Assembly: GCA_937997355.1 (NCBI GenBank)
Contig: CALKTZ010000488.1
Location: 1 to 7,108, forward strand
Origin: an uncultured Planctomycetales bacterium
Lineage (GTDB): Bacteria > Planctomycetota > Planctomycetia > Isosphaerales > Isosphaeraceae
Direction of reading: 5' to 3'
Length of the DNA: 7,108 bases
The notes under the pieces were generated by a model. The model worked only from the letters and a program-made list of their open reading frames with translations. It had not been told where the DNA came from and did no database searches. The position numbers and the translations under genes are program-made. Shown piece by piece: positions 1 through 4,909 of this stretch. Each line of letters begins with the position of its first letter. Position 1 is the stretch's first letter.

Positions 1-39
1 CTCGCCGCGGCCCCTTTCGTTTCGCGAGGCCGCGCGCAT
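1..39 (-). CDS. Possible start of a divergent gene, cut by the window edge
   Basis: On the minus strand an ATG at 39-37 opens a reading frame of 13 codons that stays open to the left edge and begins MRAASRNERGRGE. It is supported mainly by a strong Shine-Dalgarno sequence, GGAGGG, at 52-47, seven bases before the ATG. The encoded start is rich in Arg and too short to assign to a family. If real, the gene is transcribed away from the PEP-CTERM gene and shares the spacer 40-419 with it. The alternative is a chance match in GC-rich DNA. No function is proposed. Confidence 0.35.
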   Translation of the reverse strand, partial: MRAASRNERGRGE

Positions 40-67
40 GCCGGATCCCTCCAAAGAAACATTTGCC

Positions 68-98
68 CGCCAGACCGGGTTGCTCACCCGGCCTGGCG
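68..98. repeat. Strong hairpin, 13-bp arms, 5-base loop
   Basis: The arms at 68-80 (cgccagaccgggt) and 86-98 (acccggcctggcg) are reverse complements except for one A/C mismatch, and they enclose the loop tgctc. Neither side carries a clean T-run. Read on the minus strand, the hairpin is followed by a mildly T-rich stretch (60-53). It could be a factor-independent terminator remnant of something outside the window or a structured leader of the possible gene starting at 39. It ends only about 15 bases before that gene's ribosome binding site. Confidence 0.55.
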
Positions 99-204
99 CG
101 ATGACCGACCATCGCAGGATAGTTCGAGGCCATGGGCAGGCAAATCGACGTGCCGATTTATCAACGAACACCGGGAATCGTTGGATAATCTCACTCGAAA
201 TGAC

Positions 205-226
205 TTAAAGAATCCACATTCTTTAA
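205..226. repeat. Perfect AT-rich inverted repeat, possible operator
   Basis: Two perfect 9-base arms, ttaaagaat (205-213) and attctttaa (218-226), are separated by the four bases ccac. The element is strikingly AT-rich in a GC-rich region and lies in the spacer about 195 bases before the chosen start of the PEP-CTERM gene. The shape (9-4-9 dyad) fits a site for a dimeric regulator or an RNA hairpin with a tetraloop. It does not match the CIRCE, Fur or PerR consensus as I know them. Its function is inferred from position only. Confidence 0.45.
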
Positions 227-419
227 CATGAGTCACGATGCGAATAAGTTTGAGTTACTAGTGTGCTTGGATGAGTGTGAATGGGGACATCAGGCGAGAC
301 GGACTTGTTGCAGCCGAGATGCATTGTTCCCGGAGAGATTGGCCACGATACCCCCCGACATGCGTCGGGCTTGCCCACTCGAAAAATTCATACTCAATAA
401 TATGAGACGCGAAACCTAC

Positions 420-1136
420 ATGATTAAGAAGATTCATCATGCGTATTTGGCGATCGTTCTGGCTTCCCTGTGCCTGTTGAGCATGAATACCGAAGCCCGG
501 GCGAGCCTCATGATCGATGCGTCGGTCGGCGGGGCTCCCACGGGCGTGAATTATGTGAACTTCGACGACCTGACCCTGGGGTCGGTCGGCGGGGTGAGCG
601 GCGGGGTCACCGTGTCATTCTCCGGCGATGGCCAGGCCGTCCAGGGGTCGGAATCCGGCCAGTACGCCGCGCCCTATCTCTCCAACGGCAACGGCACGCT
701 CTTCGGCGATCCGAACGACGGCCCCGACACGACCACCTACCTCTCGACCGGCACGGGCTCTGTAACCTTGCTGCTGCCCGGCCAGCAGATGTATCTCGGG
801 CTCCTCTGGGGGTCCGTCGACAACTACAACACCCTCAGCCTCTACAACGGCGACACCCTGGTCGGCACGATCACGGGCTCCGACGTCACCAATAACGCCG
901 ACGGCAACCAGGGCGTGAACGGCACATACTACGTCAACATCAACTCCACGCTGAGCTTCGACAAGGTCGTGGCGACGAGCTCGTCGAACGCCTTCGAATT
1001 CGACAACGTGGCCTTCAACCCATCGGCGGTGCCCGAGCCCTCCTCGTTCATCATGGCGTTCTTCGGGGGCATCGGCATGTTCGCCTATCGACAACGGCGT
1101 CGAAACGGCCGGACGAACAACCTCAAGCTCGCCTGA
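420..1136 (+). CDS. PEP-CTERM exosortase-sorted surface protein, Npun_F0296-like
   Basis: This 238-residue secreted protein carries both exosortase sorting signals. Residues 1-28 form a Sec signal peptide: basic MIKK start, hydrophobic AIVLASLCLL, and an ARA|S cleavage site. The C-terminus has the PEP-CTERM tripartite signal: VPEP at 204-207, a hydrophobic helix at about 209-223 rich in Phe and Gly, and the basic cluster RQRRRNGR, followed by a short TNNLKLA tail. The mature part is Gly-, Asn- and Thr-rich, has almost no Lys, and looks like a beta-sandwich surface domain. The stretches VNYVNFDD, GQYAAPYLSNGNGTLFG, GLLWGSVDNYNTLSLY and FEFDNVAFN agree with my memory of the Npun_F0296 exosortase-dependent surface protein family; this is recognition, not a search result. 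The start at 420 was chosen because it gives a normal signal peptide. ATG 402 would also work (six extra residues), and the frame is open back to 228. Neither near start has a good ribosome binding site. The exosortase must be encoded elsewhere. The ligand or role is unknown; extracellular matrix or surface display is inferred. Confidence 0.88.
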   Translation: MIKKIHHAYLAIVLASLCLLSMNTEARASLMIDASVGGAPTGVNYVNFDDLTLGSVGGVSGGVTVSFSGDGQAVQGSESGQYAAPYLSNGNGTLFGDPNDGPDTTTYLSTGTGSVTLLLPGQQMYLGLLWGSVDNYNTLSLYNGDTLVGTITGSDVTNNADGNQGVNGTYYVNINSTLSFDKVVATSSSNAFEFDNVAFNPSAVPEPSSFIMAFFGGIGMFAYRQRRRNGRTNNLKLA

Positions 1137-1185
1137 GCAATCCACGTCCGATTCTCTGGCGATTGGCAACATGCTCAACGCATCG

Positions 1186-1222
1186 CGCCGGTGTGCCGGG
1201 TGGAAAGACTCTGCCACCGGCG
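1186..1222 (+). terminator. Candidate terminator hairpin after the PEP-CTERM gene
   Basis: Arms cgccggtg (1186-1193) and caccggcg (1215-1222) are perfect reverse complements about 50 bases after the stop codon. A tighter alternative pairs gccgggtgg (1195-1203) with ccaccggc (1214-1221), with one bulged G and a 10-base loop. The bases after the hairpin (1223-1232) are moderately T-rich but not a proper T-tract, so termination is plausible rather than certain. Confidence 0.4.
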
Positions 1223-1376
1223 TCTTCGACTTTGCCCGGACCGGAAGTCGCCTTCAATTCGGGTCATGAATCTCAATCGAGTCGACTGCTCGCACGATGG
1301 CAAGGGATTTGCTTGGTTCTAGGCCACGGTCCGAAAAGCACCGGATCGAGGCCTCGGCTCGCGGTCGATTCGAATC

Positions 1377-1380
1377 GGAG
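1377..1380 (+). promoter_or_regulatory. Ribosome binding site deciding the DUF4112 start
   Basis: GGAG, preceded by C, lies six bases before ATG 1387. It selects this start over the in-frame ATG at 1297. Confidence 0.6.
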
Positions 1381-1386
1381 ATCCCG

Positions 1387-1932
1387 ATGTCCAGGGGTTC
1401 GGCCTCACCATTGAAACCGACAAACCTCGACGACGAGGCATACGCCCGCCGACTGGAGCGAATCTCCTGGCTGATGGATCGCGCCTTGACGGTCCCCGGC
1501 ACGAAAATCTCGGTCGGGCTCGATGCCCTGCTCGGCCTGTTCCCCGGCGTCGGCGATTTCCTGACGGGGCTGGTGCAGGCGGCCGTGGTCCTCGGGGCGC
1601 TGAGCCGTTACAAGGTTCCCAAACACGTTGCGTTCCAGATGATGACCAATGTGCTGATCGACGTCGGCGTCGGGGTCGTCCCGCTCCTCGGCGACCTGTT
1701 CGACGTCGCCTTCAAGGCGAACACCCGGAACGTCAAGCTCCTGCAACCCTATGTTCCCGGGCTCGGCTTCGCCAAGGTCCAAATCCCCGAGCCGGAGCCG
1801 GTCTCGGTCGGAAGCATCGTGCGAGGGACCCTCTGGCGTTATCTGATCCCGATTGCCCTCGTGCTGTTCCTGATCCTCGCGCTCGTCCTGATCGGGACGA
1901 TCACCGTCATTCGCTGGCTGTTCGGTGCCTGA
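1387..1932 (+). CDS. DUF4112 family membrane protein
   Basis: The 181-residue protein has a DUF4112 domain at about residues 23-121 and one strong membrane helix near the C-terminus (about 152-177, LIPIALVLFLILALVLIGTI). Domain hallmarks are the opening LERISWLMDRALTVPGTK, the Gly-rich LLGLFPGVGDFLTG (about 48-61) and the similar VPLLGDLFDVAFKANTRN (about 98-115). The two PGVGDF/PLLGDLFD segments flank hydrophobic stretches and look like two halves of a membrane hairpin. The function of the family is unknown. The start at 1387 is chosen because GGAG at 1377-1380 lies six bases upstream and because the 30 residues from an upstream in-frame ATG (1297) look non-coding. The gene ends 17 bases from the end of the convergent lipoprotein gene. 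It is separated from the PEP-CTERM gene by 250 bases with a possible terminator, so it probably has its own promoter, which I could not locate. Confidence 0.87.
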   Translation: MSRGSASPLKPTNLDDEAYARRLERISWLMDRALTVPGTKISVGLDALLGLFPGVGDFLTGLVQAAVVLGALSRYKVPKHVAFQMMTNVLIDVGVGVVPLLGDLFDVAFKANTRNVKLLQPYVPGLGFAKVQIPEPEPVSVGSIVRGTLWRYLIPIALVLFLILALVLIGTITVIRWLFGA

Positions 1933-1949
1933 GCCGGCTCGGCTCCCGC

Positions 1950-2702
1950 TCAGCGCTGGACCTTTTGCGAAGCTCCCTTGCCCCCCAGGTCGCCGATGGA
2001 GGTCCAACGGAGCTGATCCTCGCGCCGGGCATGATCGTCGACGACCGGGTCGCCGGAAGGCATCTGCCTGGAGGATTTGCTGGTCCGTTGCCCCCCCGGA
2101 GCCCAGGTCGGCCTTCGCGACGAGACGTCGTCTTCATCCTCGTCGATATCTTCGATTCGGTTGGGGATCTGAACGAAGGGGGCCTTCCGGGAACCTCGCG
2201 ATTTCTGGCCGGCGGGCAACGTCCGGCGCGAGGAGCCATCGCCGGCATTGAGATCATCCAGTTCATCGTCGTTCAGGGAGCTCCGGCGTTCCCTGGTCGA
2301 AGCTTGACGTTTGTCCTCAAGCTCGACGCCACGATCCTTGAGCAAATTCCTCGCGCTGTCGAGCCGGGCCGTCAGATCGCCGTTGGCCTGCTCTTCGCGG
2401 ACCAGCCGATCCTCCATCGAGCGGTTGTCCGACCTGAGCTTGGCGACCTGCTTCTGGAGTTGCTGGTTCTCCACCTCGACGTGGGCCAGGCTCGCCTTGA
2501 GCTGCCCTTGCGTCGGCCGCCCGGTCAAGAAGTTTCCGTTCCCCGCGCAACCCGAGGCGGAGGCGATTCCCAGGACAAGAGCAAGGCAAAGCCAGGCGAT
2601 GCGCGAATGGCACGGAGACGAGTTGCTCCGGAATTTGCAGGCTCCCGAGGCAACGCCGCGCGAGGGGAAATCAGGCTCCCGATCGTCTCGACCTTCTCGC
2701 AC
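1950..2702 (-). CDS. Coiled-coil lipoprotein, unassigned family
   Basis: Read from GTG 2702, this is a 250-residue protein. A hydrophobic segment (IAWLCLALVLGIASASGC) ends in a lipobox with the lipidated Cys at residue 52, so the mature protein of about 199 residues should be anchored to a membrane facing the periplasm. Residues about 67-131 form a heptad-like coiled coil (QLKASLAHVEVENQQLQKQ, then AKLRSDNRSMEDRL and so on). The rest is a charged, low-complexity tail with an acidic run (IEDIDEDEDD) and many Ser, Arg and Gly, probably disordered. The start is uncertain. GTG 2702 has GGAG at 2714-2711, eight bases upstream, but still leaves about 28 residues before the hydrophobic core. ATG 2834 is in frame (294 residues) with no ribosome binding site. 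No in-frame start lies closer to the signal. I do not recognise the family. A role as a spacer or envelope tether is inference. The gene follows the LapA-like gene on the same strand and ends 17 bases from the end of the DUF4112 gene. Confidence 0.72.
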   Translation of the reverse strand: MREGRDDREPDFPSRGVASGACKFRSNSSPCHSRIAWLCLALVLGIASASGCAGNGNFLTGRPTQGQLKASLAHVEVENQQLQKQVAKLRSDNRSMEDRLVREEQANGDLTARLDSARNLLKDRGVELEDKRQASTRERRSSLNDDELDDLNAGDGSSRRTLPAGQKSRGSRKAPFVQIPNRIEDIDEDEDDVSSRRPTWAPGGQRTSKSSRQMPSGDPVVDDHARREDQLRWTSIGDLGGKGASQKVQR

Positions 2703-2710
2703 GATTCCGA

Positions 2711-2714
2711 CTCC
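2711..2714 (-). promoter_or_regulatory. Candidate ribosome binding site for the lipoprotein GTG start
   Basis: GGAG on the minus strand, eight bases before GTG 2702-2700. It supports the GTG over the upstream ATG 2834, which lacks such a site. It overlaps codons of the longer possible reading frame, so it may be coincidental. Confidence 0.35.
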
Positions 2715-2918
2715 GATTCGCCGGCGAACGCCGTTTGACGAAGGGGTTTCGAGCTCTTGTCCCACCAACCAATCCGTTCGCTGGATGGGATGCGACGTGA
2801 CGTCGCCACTCGCTCCTGGATTCGGCACATCCATGGCCCGAACGCGGGATTCCGGCCGCCGAGCAGATCCGCGCCGCGAGACCGGCCGATCTGGTTCGGC
2901 GTGCCATCCTTTCTTTCG

Positions 2919-3302
2919 TCAATTCTTCCATGTGGGATTCGACAAGCCTTCGGTCGTTTTCGACGCATAGTCGGCCGGAGGCCGATCTTCCCCCAATTCC
3001 GGAGAAGTCGACGCCCCATCACCCCATCCCCCTTGCGGAGACCGGATCTTCCGGACCGCGTAAACGACCGTCATGACCAGGATGGTCATGATCGACCCGA
3101 CGCAGGCGCTCAGCAGGACAACAATGCCGAGCGAGCTGCTGGCGGTCCCCAGGCCGAACGGAAACGCCAACGTCACCGGCGCGTTGTTGGCCCAGATGAA
3201 CCAGAGCATCAATCCCAGGAGGACGGCCACGCCGACGAGCCGTCGATAGACCCAGAAATTGCGCAGGATTGACGGCTTGCGCCGCTTGTACTGGTAGGCC
3301 AT
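2919..3302 (-). CDS. LapA-domain (DUF1049) inner membrane protein
   Basis: A 127-residue protein with the layout of the lipopolysaccharide assembly protein A domain: a basic cytoplasmic start (YKRRKPSILRNFWVYRR), a first membrane helix at about 21-38, and the typical short periplasmic turn NNAPVTLAFPFG. A second helix at about 58-84 (LGIVVLLSACVGSIMTILVM) is followed by basic YAVRKIR. The remaining 40 or so residues are Gly/Pro-rich and probably disordered. Enterobacterial LapA works with LapB to control LPS synthesis through FtsH and LpxC. Whether this short homologue does so is unknown, and many LapA-domain proteins outside that group have no assigned role. The gene lies 75 bases after the prepilin peptidase on the same strand with no obvious terminator between, so it may be the last or next-to-last gene of the aro operon. 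The ribosome binding site before ATG 3302 is weak. Confidence 0.82.
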   Translation of the reverse strand: MAYQYKRRKPSILRNFWVYRRLVGVAVLLGLMLWFIWANNAPVTLAFPFGLGTASSSLGIVVLLSACVGSIMTILVMTVVYAVRKIRSPQGGWGDGASTSPELGEDRPPADYASKTTEGLSNPTWKN

Positions 3303-3377
3303 CGTGAGAGTCCGTCAGAAATCTCGATTCCGCCGGTCGCCCGGCCAGGCCCGATCGATCAAGGCCGACTCGGTCGA

Positions 3378-4322
3378 TCAGTCCACGTAGTGACCCAATA
3401 GCATCCAGAATACCACGCGAAGGGACTCGAAGAGTCCTTTCGCCCAACCGGGCCAGAGAACCGGCCATGTCAGCACGAGGGTGACGGCGGCCATGCTCAG
3501 ATAAGGCCCGAAGGGTAATTCGCGATCGGCGCTCGAAGATTTCTCGCCGGTCACTCGCTTCTGGAAGTAGCGGAGCAACTTCCACAATGCATGCACGATG
3601 CCGAAGAACGGCCCGAGGAAGAAGGTCATGATCGCCGCCTGCCACCCCAGAAATGCGCCGATCATCGCCAGGAGCGTCACATCGCCGAAACCCATCGCCT
3701 CCCTGCGGAGCAAGGTTGAGAATGTCAGGCGGAAGAATTGGGTAATCCCCGCCCCCGCGGCCATGCCCAGGAGCCCGACTCCCAACCCTCCCCAGTGCGT
3801 CGCCGCCGCTGAGGGTTCGAGGCGAATCCAGGGGCAGAGCGTGCCGACCCCGACCCCCACGATCATCCCCGTGACGGTGATCTCATCCGGGATGATCATC
3901 AGGTCGTAGTCCATGAACGTCGCGGCGACGAGCAGCGAGAGCAGGACGCAATGGTAGGCCATCATCGAGAGCTCGACCTGCGGGTTCCGCATGATGGCGT
4001 TCGGCGGAGCCGCCACGAAGACGTCGGTGACGTAGGCCCCCAGGAAGAGGAACCCGACCAGGGCCTCGATCAGCGGGTAGCGTGGCGAGATCTTGAGGCC
4101 GCAGGTCCGGCATTCCCCCCGGAGCGCCAGCCAACCGATGATCGGCACGTTATCCCGGCCGGCGATCTCGTGCATGCAGTTCGGGCAACGAGATCCCGGC
4201 CAGATCACGCTCTTCTGCCAGGGAATCCGATAGATGCAAACGTTCAGGAAGCTGCCCACGACCGTCCCGACCGCGAACACGAACATGCCCAGCAGGATGA
4301 TCAGGGGCCACATCACGATCAT
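3378..4322 (-). CDS. Type IV prepilin peptidase (A24 family, PilD-like)
   Basis: A 314-residue polytopic membrane aspartic protease that removes the leader of type IV prepilins and pseudopilins and, in bifunctional members, N-methylates the new N-terminus. The N-terminal domain (about 12-95) has GSFLNVCIYRIP and the two Cys pairs CPNC (46, 49) and CRTC (71, 74) of the cytoplasmic zinc-binding loop seen in full-length PilD-type enzymes. The peptidase domain (about 120-290) has the Asp cluster FMDYDLMIIPDEIT (D138, D140, D146), which holds the first catalytic Asp, and the GxGD motif GFGD (211-214) with the second. ELPFGPYLS (about 268-276) is also typical. Several hydrophobic helices are visible. 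The length is slightly above the usual 250-290. Its ATG at 4322 overlaps the TGA of aroK as ATGA, so translation is coupled. The substrates are not in the window. In planctomycetes the many DUF1559 proteins with prepilin-like N-termini are the likely clients (family knowledge plus inference). Confidence 0.95.
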   Translation of the reverse strand: MIVMWPLIILLGMFVFAVGTVVGSFLNVCIYRIPWQKSVIWPGSRCPNCMHEIAGRDNVPIIGWLALRGECRTCGLKISPRYPLIEALVGFLFLGAYVTDVFVAAPPNAIMRNPQVELSMMAYHCVLLSLLVAATFMDYDLMIIPDEITVTGMIVGVGVGTLCPWIRLEPSAAATHWGGLGVGLLGMAAGAGITQFFRLTFSTLLRREAMGFGDVTLLAMIGAFLGWQAAIMTFFLGPFFGIVHALWKLLRYFQKRVTGEKSSSADRELPFGPYLSMAAVTLVLTWPVLWPGWAKGLFESLRVVFWMLLGHYVD

Positions 4323-4909
4323 TGACGGTTCCGATCCATTCCGGCTCCCCGGTTTTGCCAGATATCCTGGATGAGTTCGGCCACCCGCGACGGGGATCGC
4401 CCCTCGGTATCGACGGCGACATCCGCCGTGGCCTCATAGAGCGGATACCTCTTCCCAAGAATCTCCGAGATTTCGTCCAGCGTGCCGGCCGAGGTCAGGG
4501 CCGGCCGGTCGGCAATCCCCCGGGGATTGGCGGAGAGCCTCGACGCTAACTCCGACGGCGATGCCTGCAACCAGACGACGAAACCGAAGGTTCGGAGCCG
4601 GAGCCGGTTGGTTTCGCGGAGGATCGCGCCGCCGCCGGTCGCGAGAACCGCGGCGGGATTCTCGCCCGTGATCTCCGCGAGCACCCGCTCTTCCCAGTCT
4701 CGAAAGGCGGGTTCTCCCGACTCCGCGAATATCGAGGAAATCGAGCGGCCGGCCCGCGATTCGATCCGGACGTCGGCATCCACGAAGGGACGCCCCAGAC
4801 GATCCGCGAGGAACCGGCCGACGGTCGACTTCCCGGTCCCCCGATAGCCGATGAGGACGATCCCTCGACCGTCCGACCGAGGTGTGCTGGATGTAGGCTC
4901 GGGGGTCAT
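4319..4909 (-). CDS. aroK: Shikimate kinase
   Basis: A 196-residue cytoplasmic enzyme that phosphorylates shikimate to shikimate 3-phosphate with ATP, the fifth step of the shikimate pathway. The P-loop is GYRGTGKST at residues 21-29. The shikimate and Mg contacts are DAD (D44, D46), R70 in FRDWE, and the glycine triplet TGGGA (92-94). R135 in the lid segment ADRPAL and R154 in KRYPLYEATAD complete the expected Arg set. Length and motif order are those of normal AroK/AroL. The start at 4909 gives a usual N-terminus (MTPEPTSS then the first beta strand GIVLIGYRG) and overlaps the aroDE stop as ATGA. GAGA lies seven bases before it inside aroDE. A longer frame reaching to 5185 runs inside aroDE and is not used. 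The gene is coupled at both ends, to aroDE upstream and to the prepilin peptidase downstream. The symbol aroK rather than aroL is by convention; the sequence does not separate them. Confidence 0.95.
   Translation of the reverse strand: MTPEPTSSTPRSDGRGIVLIGYRGTGKSTVGRFLADRLGRPFVDADVRIESRAGRSISSIFAESGEPAFRDWEERVLAEITGENPAAVLATGGGAILRETNRLRLRTFGFVVWLQASPSELASRLSANPRGIADRPALTSAGTLDEISEILGKRYPLYEATADVAVDTEGRSPSRVAELIQDIWQNRGAGMDRNRQ

Larger units (their letters stand above)
40..419. other. Intergenic spacer upstream of the PEP-CTERM gene
   Basis: This stretch of about 380 bases holds no gene that I can support. The left half is GC-rich and contains the strong hairpin at 68-98. From about 140 onward it becomes clearly AT-richer than the flanking coding DNA, as expected of a promoter or leader region. 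The right half contains a perfect AT-rich inverted repeat (205-226) and a small GC-rich hairpin (354-369, arms cccgac/gtcggg, loop atgc). The second arm of that hairpin can alternatively pair with the downstream ccc at 374-376. The frame of the PEP-CTERM gene is open back to an ATG at 228, but that ATG has no ribosome binding site and would put 64 residues in front of a normal signal peptide. I found no convincing sigma-70 or sigma-54 promoter and no known riboswitch core. Confidence 0.6.

Noticed and set aside
521..594. Direct repeat gtcggtcggcgggg at 521-534 and 581-594, exactly 60 bases apart
   Set aside because: Both copies are in frame and encode SVGG in a Gly-rich protein. Codon bias explains the identity and no further units exist.
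615..1217. A 200-codon minus-strand frame opposite the PEP-CTERM gene
   Set aside because: It is antisense to a gene with a clear signal peptide and sorting signal. Its translation is Val/Gly/Glu-biased with no domain, as expected from the complement of GC-rich codons.
1405..2007. A 200-codon minus-strand frame opposite the DUF4112 gene
   Set aside because: The Asp/Gln/Arg-rich translation has no hydrophobic core or motif, and the opposite strand holds a recognised domain with a ribosome binding site.
2717..2728. Perfect 12-base palindrome ttcgccggcgaa near the lipoprotein start
   Set aside because: About one or two perfect 12-base palindromes are expected by chance in 7 kb, and this one has no flanking symmetry.
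1965..2970. Long plus-strand frames across the lipoprotein gene and into the LapA-like gene
   Set aside because: The translations are Arg/Pro/Ser-rich with no recognisable domain and lie opposite a lipobox and coiled coil. These are composition-driven open frames.
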